From contig NZ_JALGBX010000016.1 in NCBI RefSeq assembly GCF_022808175.1, positions 153,845 to 217,844 of the forward strand: a stretch of 64,000 nt of DNA, in the 5' to 3' direction. The notes beneath the pieces are model-generated. The model ran no database searches. It saw only the letters and a list, made by a program, of their open reading frames with translations, and was not told the origin of the DNA. How positions within the stretch are numbered: the stretch's first letter is position 1; every line of letters starts with the position of its first letter. Of the stretch, positions 8,366 through 17,486 are shown piece by piece. The stretch is from Streptomyces sp. AP-93. GTDB lineage: Bacteria > Actinomycetota > Actinomycetes > Streptomycetales > Streptomycetaceae. A program made the translations under genes and the position numbers.

Positions 8366-8767
8366 ATGACGGAGAAGATCACGAGTGGTGCCGGCCCTGC
8401 CCGCCGTCGCGGCCAGGGCAAGCTGGAGGCCCAGGTGCTGGCAGCACTCAACGAGGCTCCGGGGCAGGTGACCGCGGGCTGGGTCCAGGAGCGGATCGCC
8501 GGTGGCCTGGCTTACACGACGGTGATGACGATTCTCACCCGCCTGCAAGCCAAGGGTGCGGTCGCCCGGGAACGGGTTGGCCGATCCTTCCAGTGGACGC
8601 CAGTTGCCGACGAGGCAGGTCTTGCCGCCTTACGGATGCGCAGAGTGCTCGATGGCGAGGACGACCGGCAGGCCGTGCTGGCCAGCTTCGTGACCGCGCT
8701 GTCGCCCAGGGACGAGCAGCTGGTGCGGGAGCTGCTTGCTCAGGCACCCGAGGATAGGAAAGGCTGA
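8366..8767 (+). CDS. BlaI/MecI/CopY-family transcriptional repressor
   Basis: The 133-residue protein starts at an ATG eight bases after GGGAGG. It has a winged helix-turn-helix over residues ~15-85 (GKLEAQVLAALNEAPGQVTAGWVQE, AYTTVMTILTRLQAKGAVARE) and a short dimerisation tail (LASFVTALSPRDEQLVRELL). Such repressors bind TACA/TGTA dyads and are released when a partner M56 (BlaR1-like) membrane protease cleaves them. Two matching dyads flank this gene's divergent neighbours, both terD. The M56 gene normally found downstream is present only as a broken remnant, so induction by the usual route looks lost. Call is secure; the regulon is inferred. Confidence 0.93.
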   Translation: MTEKITSGAGPARRRGQGKLEAQVLAALNEAPGQVTAGWVQERIAGGLAYTTVMTILTRLQAKGAVARERVGRSFQWTPVADEAGLAALRMRRVLDGEDDRQAVLASFVTALSPRDEQLVRELLAQAPEDRKG

Positions 8768-8773
8768 GGAGCG

Positions 8774-9490
8774 ATGGAATCTTTGTCTTCCTGCCGCCGG
8801 TACTGCCCTTAACTGCGTGGCCGATAGCGCGGCTTGCCAAAGGTCACACCCGCGCACCGCGACCTGAATGCTGACGGGGTCTCTGCGGTGTTGGCGGTGT
8901 GCAGCACGTTGTGCCTGGCCCTGCTGCTGGTGGTCGCTACCGCCCCGTTGCCCGGCAACCCGCTGCCCGACGCCTGATCGGATCCAGAAGTACGCGAAGC
9001 CGTCCCGTACGACGACATCGCCGGCGATCCCCGACCTCCCCGCCGTGATCGCCTCGTGCACCACCGCCGCGTGGCGCCACCGCAGGATGCGCGGACGCAC
9101 CATCCGGGCGGCCGCCGACACCGGTGACCGTGCTGCCCGATGAGAGGCGGTGCGCATACGCGCTTCCCGGGCGGGGCGGGAGCGCGCCGCGTCGCCGCCC
9201 TGCTCCAGCCCGCGCCCCAAACGCACCGGTGGCCGTCGGAGTTCACCCCGGTGGGCCTGGCCTGGCCACCTGGGGAGCCACAGGAGGAACGGCTGCCCTC
9301 CACTCTGTCCTCCGCGAACTCCGCCGTCACCCTCTTCTTCATCCTCCACGCCGGGCCCCCTCTGAGCCGACCTGGCCCCTTGCTTCCGCAGTGGTCGTGG
9401 GTGTCGTGGGTGTCGTGCAATCGGCGGGCGGAACCAGCTGGGGCCACGGACGCAGTGACGGCGGCACCCTCGGGGGCGGCCTGCGGTGAG
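8774..9490 (+). pseudogene. M56 (BlaR1-like) membrane metallopeptidase, broken
   Basis: Pieces of a Streptomyces M56 protease can be followed across frames: VLPLTAWPIARLAKGH near 8800, GVSAVLAVCSTLCLALLLVV and LPGNPLPDA near 8880-8960, SDPEVREAVPYDDIAG, VLPDERRCAYALPG near 9130, then RVAALLQPAP near 9190. Several frameshifts and stops separate them, and the segment with the HExxH zinc site is missing altogether, so an internal deletion occurred. Its position right after the BlaI-like gene fits the classic sensor/repressor pair. Confidence 0.62.
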
Positions 9491-9498
9491 GAGAGGCG

Positions 9499-9674
9499 AT
9501 GTCCGGTCCGGTGCTGATCGGGGTCGACGGCTCGCCTCCGGCGCAGGCCGTGGTGGAGGCCGCGGGCCGGAGGCTCGATGGAGGGATGTCGCGCTGCGGG
9601 TGGTGCACGCGTCCATCTGGCCGGAGTAGGTCGATGCCCTGCTGTACGAGGCCGTAGGACCATCGCGGCCAGGG
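9499..9674 (+). pseudogene. Universal stress protein (UspA) N-terminal remnant
   Basis: GGAG followed by ATG and SGPVLIGVDGSPPAQAVVEAA, then in a shifted frame RDVALRVVHASIWPE and a TAG. This is the first beta strand, glycine-rich turn and second strand of a UspA domain. The frameshift near 9570 and the stop at about 9629 kill it. Confidence 0.6.
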
Positions 9675-9814
9675 GAGCTGCCGACGGAACCGAACAGGCT
9701 CACCCCGGCTCGGGTCCGGCGTTGGTTCAGGAACCTGCGAGCGAAGACGGGCACGCCTGCCAGTGCACCGAAAACCACCAGGCCCGACACCACGTCCCCA
9801 GCTCACCGAGGCTG
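9675..9814 (+). pseudogene. Transposase C-terminal fragment
   Basis: The frame reads RLTPARVRRWFRNLRAKTG, then SAPKTTRPDTTSP. This resembles the basic tail (TPxRVRRGFRNLR...APKPSRPGPGRPPGSKN) of a common Streptomyces DDE transposase. It is fused directly to the UspA remnant, suggesting that an insertion truncated it. Confidence 0.5.
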
Positions 9815-9988
9815 ATCGGCAAGCTTAGAGTCTGTAACACGATCTTGGTGAGTATGACCGGTCATGGCGTTCGTCAGATTCATGCCCCGGGGGATCCATC
9901 AGGGCTTCGGACTGGTCCGGTAGGGCTGCTCGTACCTGCCTGGTCGTCTCTGGTTGATGCGGCGTGTGCTTCCGGTACGGTGCGCGGC

Positions 9989-10750
9989 ATGACGGGCGTG
10001 TTTGATGTGGCCGAGGCTCTGGACGGCGGAATCTCCGACCGGGATGGCGCGTGGGCGTTCATCCGCGGCTTCGCCGCTGCTTGGGCCGAGCCATTGACCG
10101 AGAACGACGGCACGCCAGCAGCGCAGCTGGCGCGAGCCGAGGCGTCGCTCGGCTGCTTCCTGCCGACCGCGCTGCGTGAGGCATACGGACTGCTGGGTGC
10201 GCGGCGCGATCTGGTCGCCAACCAGGATCCCCTGCTGCCGCCCGTCGAGATGTTCGTTCATGACGAATGCGGCGGCTTCCTCGTCTTCCGCGGCGAGAAC
10301 CAGGGCTGCGCCTTCTGGGGTGTGCGCCTACGCGACCTTGATCAGGACGATCCACCGGTGTTCGTCCAAGCTCGGCACGGCTGGGTGCCGTTCTTGGACC
10401 GGGTCTCCCTAGCCTGCGTCGAGCTCGTACTGAGCGAGGCGCTGTTCGGCGGTGGAGGTCGACTGTACAACGCGTGCGAACTGCCAGCCGACCTGCTGGG
10501 TGCTGTGCCCGAGCGCTTTCAGCGGGTCGAATTGCCCGACTACCCACTGTGGACGAGGCCGGAGGATTCTCCAGTACGTTGGTTCTCCACCCCGGGGAAG
10601 TTGCTACGCCAGGACGGCTTGGGCGTCCACAGCTGGCTGCACGTCCGGGGCCGGACACGGGCCCACTTGGAGTCGATCTGCGAGAGCCTCCCCGGGCAGT
10701 GGGCCCTGGGATACACCGAGCCACGAGACCCCGAACCGCTGCCCTTCTGA
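9989..10750 (+). CDS. SMI1/KNR4-like protein
   Basis: From the ATG at 9989 the protein has 253 residues. A SMI1/KNR4-type fold is suggested by EASLGCFLPTALREAYGLLG near residue 50 and the LPPVEMFVHDECGGFLVFRGENQGCAFWGV segment that follows. Such proteins are cytoplasmic and are often immunity partners of polymorphic toxins or protein-interaction modules. No toxin lies next to it, so it may be an orphan. The longer frame back to 9578 overlaps the UspA and transposase remnants and lacks coding character there. Family assignment is moderate and specific role unknown. Confidence 0.65.
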   Translation: MTGVFDVAEALDGGISDRDGAWAFIRGFAAAWAEPLTENDGTPAAQLARAEASLGCFLPTALREAYGLLGARRDLVANQDPLLPPVEMFVHDECGGFLVFRGENQGCAFWGVRLRDLDQDDPPVFVQARHGWVPFLDRVSLACVELVLSEALFGGGGRLYNACELPADLLGAVPERFQRVELPDYPLWTRPEDSPVRWFSTPGKLLRQDGLGVHSWLHVRGRTRAHLESICESLPGQWALGYTEPRDPEPLPF

Positions 10751-11210
10751 ACCCTCCCAATTCGAGCTTGTTGAGGCGTCGCCAGCAGATGCGGCTCCAG
10801 GCCAGGGGTATGAATGCGTCGTGGAGCCCGGTGCGCCGTTCCCATCGGGTAGCGGGTCCCGGTTGGAAACAGCGACCGTCCGGCAATCGCGCGGCCTGGC
10901 TAGTGCCCCATCAGGCAACGTTCGCCCCGTCGTGACACGCCGTCCGGAGTACGGGCCCGGCCGGTATGCGCCCACCATGCTGTCCTCGTGGCTGACCGTG
11001 TGCGGGTGCGTGAGATTCATGACGACGAGGGGCAGCGTTTGACCGGTGCTGGTGCCGACGCGTGGATGCCGAAGATCCGTTGATGGCGCATCCGATCGAG
11101 AGCTGGCTCCGTCAACATTCGTGATCCGGCGAAGGCCTACGTGCGCGTGATAGAACCGGGTCGCCTACCCCGGGCGGGCGATGTCCGCCATGACGGACAG
11201 TATGAGCGGG
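10751..11210. other. Intergenic stretch without a supported gene
   Basis: Frames are open on both strands because of the GC content, but none shows a recognisable domain or start with a ribosome-binding site. Confidence 0.5.
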
Positions 11211-11606
11211 CTACGGGACGCGTATGCAACCGCCATTGACGGCCTGGTGGAGCATGGCCTTTCGGGTGTTCGGTCCGTACTCGCCGTCGGCAGCTGTTCC
11301 CGCCTTCTTCTGGGTGCGGATCAGAGCGTCGCGGGTCTTGCCGCCGAAGTCGCCGTCCTCCACGAGGCTCTCGCCGTAGCACAGGTTCATCGAGTGTTGC
11401 AGCTTCTGGACCCCGGGGCTGTTGGTGCCGCGGACCATGTTGCAGGTGACGGTGTTGCCGGCCTTGTACATCGGCACCCAAGCGCCGGCGTACGAGGCGA
11501 CCCAGTCGCAAGTGGGGGTGGCTGCCTTAGCCGTGGTGAGGGGCGTGATTCCCAGCAGGCTTCCCGCCAGGACCGCTCCCGCGAGTGTGCTGATTCTGTT
11601 GCGCAT
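11211..11606 (-). CDS. Secreted peptidoglycan-binding-domain protein
   Basis: The product (131 residues) starts at an ATG six bases after GGAGG. It has a Sec signal (MRNRISTLAGAVLAGSLLG...AKAA) and a single PG_binding_1 repeat: GVQKLQHSMN, YGESLVEDGDFGGKTRDALI, GEYGPNTRKAML. Five cysteines in the secreted part suggest disulfides. It probably attaches to cell-wall glycan; no catalytic domain is present. It is the last gene of the leftward run of secreted hydrolases and lies 36 bases after the lipase stop, so it may be co-transcribed with the lipase. Confidence 0.85.
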   Translation of the reverse strand: MRNRISTLAGAVLAGSLLGITPLTTAKAATPTCDWVASYAGAWVPMYKAGNTVTCNMVRGTNSPGVQKLQHSMNLCYGESLVEDGDFGGKTRDALIRTQKKAGTAADGEYGPNTRKAMLHQAVNGGCIRVP

Positions 11607-11642
11607 TGCGAACCTCCACGTCATGCAGTGGTGTCAGCTGAA

Positions 11643-12338
11643 TCAGCCGACGAATGACTTGACCTGTCCGTAGACGGTGACGTCGGTGCGCAGTTCACCG
11701 TGGCTGAGGCAGGCGGTCTTGGTGTTGGTGGCACCGGCGAGGGCGACGCTGCTGTCCGGGTTGATCGTGCTGTCGCAGGGCGACCACCAGGTGGCGAACC
11801 GGGATGCGCCGGGGGTCTCGTCGCCGGAGTTGAGGGCTTTCAGGAAGCTGGAGCCTGGGCGCATCTCGGTGCAGGAGGCGCCGCCGCAGAAATGGGCGGT
11901 TTCGGTGCCGTGGTTCGGTCCGCCGAGGGAGATCCAGGCGTCGGCGTTCGTGTCGCCGGTGAGGCTTTTGAGGTAGTGACGGGAGGAGAGGCCTCCCATG
12001 GAGTGGGTGACGATGTCGACCTTGGTCGCGCCGGTGGCGGCGAGGACGCGGTCGATCTCCGCGGCGAGCTGGGAGGCGGTGGTGGCGTTGGACTGGCTGG
12101 TGTTGTAGGTCCACTGGTTGAGGTGGCCGGCCGGCCAGCCGTCGGCGGCGAAGCGGCCTGCCATTGTGTCCCAGGTGGACCCGTTGGAGTTCCATCCGTG
12201 CACGAAGATGATCGGATCGGGTGTCGCCGCGGCGGGTTGCGCGCCGGCTGCCGGCGTCTGGAGCGTGAGAGAGACGAGAACTCCGGCGGCGAGGGTCGCG
12301 CTGAAGGCGGCACGAAGTGAGATGCGCAGGGCGCACAT
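11643..12338 (-). CDS. Secreted lipase/esterase (alpha/beta hydrolase, lipase class 2 type)
   Basis: The 231-residue precursor has a signal peptide ending at about AAGAQ. The alpha/beta-hydrolase core shows IIFVHGWNSNGSTW (oxyanion region), nucleophile elbow THSMGG, an Asp in the LTGDTNADAW stretch, and a late His in CLSHGEL. Four cysteines, in the HFCGGASC and WWSPCDS segments and CLSHGEL, could form disulfides. The length and the THSMGG serine motif fit small Streptomyces/Bacillus secreted lipases that hydrolyse acylglycerols or short esters. A GGGAGC ribosome-binding site lies eight bases before the chosen ATG. Confidence 0.85.
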   Translation of the reverse strand: MCALRISLRAAFSATLAAGVLVSLTLQTPAAGAQPAAATPDPIIFVHGWNSNGSTWDTMAGRFAADGWPAGHLNQWTYNTSQSNATTASQLAAEIDRVLAATGATKVDIVTHSMGGLSSRHYLKSLTGDTNADAWISLGGPNHGTETAHFCGGASCTEMRPGSSFLKALNSGDETPGASRFATWWSPCDSTINPDSSVALAGATNTKTACLSHGELRTDVTVYGQVKSFVG

Positions 12339-12532
12339 GCTGAATGCTCCCGGTCTGCGGCGGCACTGGGCCGCCGCTTGAAGTGGGACTGCTGAATGGC
12401 TTACGGACCGGTCGCGCAGCTCCCCCCTTGGCGCTGCGCGACCGTGGTGCAAGGCGCATCCCTGTCTCGAACGATGGCCGCCGTGGGTGCCAAGTCCGAG
12501 GCCCCCCGCCGGCCTGGAGAGATGATCGACTG

Positions 12533-13882
12533 TCAGGAACCGGTGCAGTATTGCGCTTCCTTGCCGATGGAGCGGTACATGCAGTCCGCGTTCTCGATCA
12601 GCTGGAGCACCGCGTCACGGTTGCGGCTGGTCTCGCGTTCGATGACCTCGTCTGCCGGGTAGAAACCGCCGCCCGAGGAGCTCTTCGGATACATCTCGAA
12701 GGTGTACCCGAAGATCTTGTGTACGCCCCACAGGTAGTCGTCTATCGACCCGTCGGTGATGTAGAGGTCGCTCGACTGCTCCGGCTTGTAGCCGTTGCTG
12801 GCGGCCATCTTCTGGCCGATGGTCGCGAAGGCGTCCCGGTCGTCCTGGGTCAAGCCGGGTGCCGTGTCGGCGGTGGTGTACCCGTAGGGCCACAGCACCA
12901 GCTCGCTGTACGTGTGGAAGTCGATGGCGGCTGTGATCTGCTGCTTCCCGCCGACGACACGGCTGCGTACGAAGTCGGAGACCACCTTGACCTCGGGTGC
13001 CGACTCCGGGGCGGTTCCACGATAGGTGTCGGAGCTCTTACTTCCGCTGGATCCACCGCAGCAACCCCACTTGTAGTTCCAGTTGCGGTTCTCGTCGGTG
13101 CCGACGTACGAGGAGCCGGAGTTGGGCTGGCGGTTCTTGCGCCAGTTTTTGTAGGAGCCCGTGGAGATGTCGTACTCGCCGCCGTCCGGGTTGAGGTCCG
13201 GGATGATCCAGATCTCCCGTCCGTTGACCGCGCCTGCGATCCTCGAATCGCTCGCGTAGTCCTCGCCGAACTCGCGCAGCAGATAGAGCGCCATTTCGAC
13301 GGTGAGGTGCTCGCGCGCGTGCTGGTGGTGGGTGAAGAGGACCTCGGGCTCGTTCTCGTCGGTGGCGACATTGTCGCTGATCTTGATTGCGACCATGTCA
13401 CGACCCTCGTGCGACTTCCCGATCACCTGCTTCTTCATGATCGAGGGGTACTGCGCGATGCGCTGGTCGATCTCCGTCATCGCCTCGGCGTAGTTGTGGT
13501 ACTTGGAGTCGGCCGAGGGGAAGTCCATGGGCGCGGCCGAGCGTCCGTCGGTACGGGCAGGCGGCCCGGCCAGTTCCTCGAGTTCGTAACCGAGCTTGCG
13601 CAGCTTCGCGGCCTCCACGGTGTCGGCGGTGATGACGACGGCGTGGTCGTCCACCTCGTCGATCGAGACTCCGGTGGCCGCCAGCGCGGTGCGGTCGGCA
13701 ATGGAGGAGGGTCCGTGGATCTCGTACTGCCGGATGTCCTCGTCCACGGTTGCGGTGGACGGCCTGGGCGGGGCTGAGGCGGTCGCGGTCACGGTGAGGG
13801 GTGCGGCGACCGCGAGGGCGAGCAGGGCCGCCAAGGTGGCGGCGGATCGCCTGACTCGTCTGTCGCGCGGGCGATAGCGCAT
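12533..13882 (-). CDS. Secreted M14 zinc carboxypeptidase (carboxypeptidase T/SG type)
   Basis: The 449-residue precursor has a signal and propeptide, then a full M14 catalytic domain. The zinc motif H-x-x-E is in HHQHAREHLTVEMALYLL, with the third ligand His in AAIDFHTYSELVLWPYG and the catalytic Glu in GYTFEMYP. The substrate-binding stretch IIPDLNPDGGEYD, RKNRQPN and ENRNWNYKWGCCGG is typical of Streptomyces carboxypeptidase SG. It removes C-terminal residues from peptides outside the cell, complementing the two subtilisins encoded upstream. ATG at 13882 follows GGAGC. Confidence 0.94.
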   Translation of the reverse strand: MRYRPRDRRVRRSAATLAALLALAVAAPLTVTATASAPPRPSTATVDEDIRQYEIHGPSSIADRTALAATGVSIDEVDDHAVVITADTVEAAKLRKLGYELEELAGPPARTDGRSAAPMDFPSADSKYHNYAEAMTEIDQRIAQYPSIMKKQVIGKSHEGRDMVAIKISDNVATDENEPEVLFTHHQHAREHLTVEMALYLLREFGEDYASDSRIAGAVNGREIWIIPDLNPDGGEYDISTGSYKNWRKNRQPNSGSSYVGTDENRNWNYKWGCCGGSSGSKSSDTYRGTAPESAPEVKVVSDFVRSRVVGGKQQITAAIDFHTYSELVLWPYGYTTADTAPGLTQDDRDAFATIGQKMAASNGYKPEQSSDLYITDGSIDDYLWGVHKIFGYTFEMYPKSSSGGGFYPADEVIERETSRNRDAVLQLIENADCMYRSIGKEAQYCTGS

Positions 13883-14025
13883 GGTTGCTCCTGAGAGTGA
13901 GGGGCGGAGGTGGCGGGGCGGGAGAGAGGGAGAGCGGCCAGACTCCGTACGGCGGGCCACAACTCCCCCGGTTCCGCTCAGCACGGGCGGGCTCGCGCCG
14001 ACTGCGGGCCCACCCGTGCCGTGTG

Positions 14026-15237
14026 TCAGAAGAGCGTGTGGAGGAGACGGTTGGGCGAACCGGTCTTCGGGTCCTGGACCTTGCCGGTGGTGGCGCCGTT
14101 CACGAGGGCGTCACGGACCTGGGCAGGGGTGGCGCCAGGGTTGCCGGCGAGGTAGAGGGCCGCGGCGCCGGCGGTGTGCGGCGCCGCCATCGAGGTGCCG
14201 CTGATGCTCTTGGTGGCGGTGTCGCTGTCCTTCCAGGCCGAGGTGATGCTCACACCGGGGGCGAAGAGGTCGAGGCAGGTGCCGTAGTTGGACCAGGAAG
14301 CGCGCTTGTCGGCGCTGTCCGTGGCCCCGACGGTGATGCCCTCGGCGACTCGGGCCGGCGAGCTGTTGCAGGCGTTCTGCGCTTGCCCGAATGCGTTGCC
14401 GTTGCCGGCCGCGAGGGAGTAGGTGACCCCCGAAGCGATCGACTTCTTGACGGCGTTGTCGAGTGAGGTGTTGGCGCCGCCTCCCAGGCTCATGTTGGCG
14501 ACGGCGGGCTTGACGGCGTTCGCCGTGACCCAGTCCACGCCGGCGATGACGCCGGACGTCGTCCCGGAGCCGTCGCAGTTCAGGACGCGGACGCCGACGA
14601 TCGTGGCAGCCTTGGCGACGCCGTAGGTGGAGCCGGCGGCGGTGCCCGCCACATGGGTGCCGTGGCCGTTGCAGTCGTTGCCGTTCTGGCCGTCTCCCAC
14701 GGTGTCGGTGCCGATGGAGGCCCGGCCGCCGAACTCGGTGTGGGCGGTGCGCAGACCGGTGTCGATGACGTACACCCGGACGTTGGAGGCGGTCGTGTTG
14801 TAGGTGTACGTGCCGCTCAGCGGGAGGTTGCGCTGATCGATGCGGTCGATGCCCCACGTGGCGTTGGACTGGGTCTCGGAGACCACGACCGTGGCGTCCT
14901 GCTCGACGTAGGCGACACGCGGATCGGCGGCGAGGGCCCGCGCCTGGGTGGAGCTCATCTTAGTGGCGAAGCCCTTGACTGCGCTGGAGTACACGTGGGT
15001 CAGCCGGCCGTCGTTGCGCTTCACCAGTTCGCGCGCCACCGAGTCGGGCGAGTCCTTCGCGCCATCCTTGAGGACGACGATCCAGCTGTCGGCTATCGCG
15101 GTGGCGGTCGGGGCGAGCCTGGGCTCGGGGCCGGACACCGCGGCTCCGTGGGCGGGGCTGGCGGCGAACTGCAAGCCGGCGGTGAGCAGTGCGGCGGGCA
15201 GCAGGGCGATGCTGAGCCGGCGGGGGGTTGTTGCCAT
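14026..15237 (-). CDS. Secreted subtilisin-family (S8) serine protease with I9 propeptide
   Basis: The 403-residue precursor has a signal peptide (to ~31), an inhibitor_I9 prodomain (~50-118: WIVVLKDGA...VAYVEQDATV) and a proteinase-K-like S8 domain. The triad is Asp159 (VIDTG), His195 (GHGTHVAG) and Ser in SISGTSMAAPH near 347. It lacks extra C-terminal domains, so the mature enzyme of about 28 kDa should be freely secreted. The ATG at 15237 was chosen because the signal begins there. It belongs to the same-strand hydrolase block controlled perhaps by the LAL regulator upstream. Confidence 0.95.
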   Translation of the reverse strand: MATTPRRLSIALLPAALLTAGLQFAASPAHGAAVSGPEPRLAPTATAIADSWIVVLKDGAKDSPDSVARELVKRNDGRLTHVYSSAVKGFATKMSSTQARALAADPRVAYVEQDATVVVSETQSNATWGIDRIDQRNLPLSGTYTYNTTASNVRVYVIDTGLRTAHTEFGGRASIGTDTVGDGQNGNDCNGHGTHVAGTAAGSTYGVAKAATIVGVRVLNCDGSGTTSGVIAGVDWVTANAVKPAVANMSLGGGANTSLDNAVKKSIASGVTYSLAAGNGNAFGQAQNACNSSPARVAEGITVGATDSADKRASWSNYGTCLDLFAPGVSITSAWKDSDTATKSISGTSMAAPHTAGAAALYLAGNPGATPAQVRDALVNGATTGKVQDPKTGSPNRLLHTLF

Positions 15238-15444
15238 GGGTGGTGCACCTGACCTTTCGTTGACCGGATCTCGGGCAAGTACGGGCTGCACTGGGGCTGT
15301 GCGCTGTGTGCTGTGCTTCGTGACGGGACGGCGGCCCGCCGGCCGTGGGGGACGGCGGGCCGCCCGTGGGGCTGATGTGACGGTCCCTTCAGCGCGGGCC
15401 CGTAGCAATCCGTAGGGGGTACGGGGTAATTGCGGATGTGCGGA

Positions 15445-17274
15445 TCAGGGGACGCGGACGGACTTGGTCTCCGTGTCCGTTGCGCCCTCGTTGTCGGTCA
15501 CCTTCAGGGTGACGGTGTAGGTGCCGGCCGCGGCGTAGATGTGGTCGACCTGGGCTCCGCTGCCCGTGGAGCCGTCGCCGAAGGTCCAGGCGTATGAGGC
15601 GATCGAGCCGTCCGGGTCCGAGGAGCCGGCGCCGTCCAGCTTGCAGAAGCGGTAGCCGACGACGTTGCGGCAGTCGGTCGTGTAGGCGGCGCTCGGGGCC
15701 TGGTTGGGACCGACGCGGACGGACTTAGTGGTGGATCCCGTGGCGCCCTTGTCGTCGGTGACCGTCAGCTTGACGGTGTAGGAGCCCTTCTGCGCGTAGG
15801 TGTGGGTGGCGGTCCTACCCGTGGCGGTCGTGCCGTCACCGAAGTCCCACTCCCACTTGGTCAGGCTGCCGTCCGGGTCGGAGGAGGCGCCGCCGTCGAA
15901 CTCGCACCTCAGGGCCGCGTCGTCACAGCTTTGGGTGTACGAGGCGGTGGGTCGCCGGTTTCCGTCCTGCGTGGGCGGGAAGGCCTGCGGGTCGCCCACG
16001 TCGAGGAGCTTCTCCTTGACGCCGTCTCCGGAGTCGTCGCTCCAGTCGGTGTTCCCGTGGTCCGCGAGGTACTGGTAGAGGGCCAGGACCTCGTCCTTGT
16101 TGGTGGGCTTGCCCGTCATGGCGACCAGGGCCGCGGCGCCGGTGACGTGGGGAGCCGCCATCGAGGTGCCGCTGTAGTTCCGGTTGTAGCCGCCGTCCTT
16201 GAAGGTCGAGTGGATGCACACGCCCGGTGCGGCGATGCCGACCTTGGAGCCCCAGTTGGAGAAGTCGGCGAGGGTGTCGTCTTGGTCGGCCCGGCAGGAG
16301 GGGGCCCCGCCGCTGCCTCCCGGCTTGCCGTCGGAGTCGGCGAGTGCCGAGACCGTCAGTGCCTCGCTGTACTTGGCGGGGGCGCTGGTCGTGGCGTCCT
16401 TGTCGTCATTGCCGGCGGAGACGATGAGCGGTATGCCCTTGCCGACGAGGTTCTTGACGGCCGTGCCGAGGGCCGCGGGTTCGCCGCTGCCGCCGATGGA
16501 GGAGTTGACGACCTCGATGGTGGCGGAGCGTGCCGCGATGTAGTCGTAGCCGGCGATGATCCAGGACCACTGGCCGGTGTTGTCGTTGCCAAGCACCCTC
16601 ACGGAGTGCAGGCGCGCGCCGGGTGCGACGCCAACTACTCCGGTTCCGTTGTCGAGCGCCGCGGCGGTACCGGCGACGTGCGTGCCGTGCCCGTTGCCGT
16701 CGTCGCCCTCGTTCTCCCGGCAGGTCCCGGACGTACAGTCGGCGCGGGAGACCACGTTGAGGTCGGGGTGGTCGAAGTCGATGCCCGAGTCGGTGATGGC
16801 GATGTCGACGTCCATGCGGACGTCGTCCTGGCCGTCGATGTCCAGGTTCGGATTCTGGTCGGCGAATATCCTTCTGATGCCGGTCGGCACCTCCTGGGTG
16901 GCGGCAGCCGGTCCGTTGGACTGGAGGTACGCCTTGTCGGCGGAGGCGTTGGTCTCCAGTCCTCGGAATGTGCCGTCCTTCTCGACCGCCAGTACCTGCG
17001 GCAGGGCCCGCAGTGCGGTTGCCGCGGTGTCGGGAAGGGTGATCGAGTAGCCCTTGAGGACATGCCGGTAGACGCCGTGCACCGTGCCGCCGAACTCATG
17101 GGCGTGTTCGGTGGCGAACGTCTCGGGGTGGGCGACAGCGTTGTTCAGCGTCACGATGTACGTACTCGATGACCTGGAGGCGGCTTGGTCGGCGCCCGCC
17201 GCCATGGGCGCCGTGAGCGCGAGGACCACCGCGCTCACGCCCAGGCCCACGGTCAGTTTCGTCTTTCGTCGCAT
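15445..17274 (-). CDS. Secreted subtilisin-family (S8) protease with two PKD domains
   Basis: The precursor is 609 residues: signal, I9 prodomain (YIVTLNNAVAHPE...ALPQVLAVEKDG), S8 catalytic domain with Asp in ITDSGIDFDHPD, His in GNGHGTHVAG, Ser in YSGTSMAAPHVTG, then two PKD repeats (~445-525 and ~527-609). Each PKD contains CxF/KLDGxxSSDPDGS and WxFGDG. PKD domains often aid binding to or swelling of insoluble protein or polysaccharide, so this is probably the enzyme attacking solid substrate. GGAGGAG precedes the ATG at 17274. It sits immediately downstream of the LAL regulator gene. Confidence 0.95.
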   Translation of the reverse strand: MRRKTKLTVGLGVSAVVLALTAPMAAGADQAASRSSSTYIVTLNNAVAHPETFATEHAHEFGGTVHGVYRHVLKGYSITLPDTAATALRALPQVLAVEKDGTFRGLETNASADKAYLQSNGPAAATQEVPTGIRRIFADQNPNLDIDGQDDVRMDVDIAITDSGIDFDHPDLNVVSRADCTSGTCRENEGDDGNGHGTHVAGTAAALDNGTGVVGVAPGARLHSVRVLGNDNTGQWSWIIAGYDYIAARSATIEVVNSSIGGSGEPAALGTAVKNLVGKGIPLIVSAGNDDKDATTSAPAKYSEALTVSALADSDGKPGGSGGAPSCRADQDDTLADFSNWGSKVGIAAPGVCIHSTFKDGGYNRNYSGTSMAAPHVTGAAALVAMTGKPTNKDEVLALYQYLADHGNTDWSDDSGDGVKEKLLDVGDPQAFPPTQDGNRRPTASYTQSCDDAALRCEFDGGASSDPDGSLTKWEWDFGDGTTATGRTATHTYAQKGSYTVKLTVTDDKGATGSTTKSVRVGPNQAPSAAYTTDCRNVVGYRFCKLDGAGSSDPDGSIASYAWTFGDGSTGSGAQVDHIYAAAGTYTVTLKVTDNEGATDTETKSVRVP

Positions 17275-17486
17275 GGCTGTACCACTCCTCCGTGCCGGAT
17301 GGCTGGGTGGGGCCGGTACCGGCTGCGTGGGATTGCCGGCACCGGACTTGCGGCCGCAGCCGAACGATCTCCGCCGCGGGCACGCGGCTGCAACCCGGAG
17401 GGGATACGGGCTAATTGAAGTCCATCGCACTACACGCGGACGTCAGCGCACACTGATGCGGGGCGCAGTGCGCGGCCGGAGCGAGG

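Noticed and set aside
10751..11210. Open frames on both strands in this interval
   Set aside because: No ribosome-binding site, domain or consistent codon pattern; treated as non-coding.
12344..13777. 477-residue plus-strand frame
   Set aside because: Shadow of the M14 carboxypeptidase, whose zinc-site motifs are unmistakable on the other strand.
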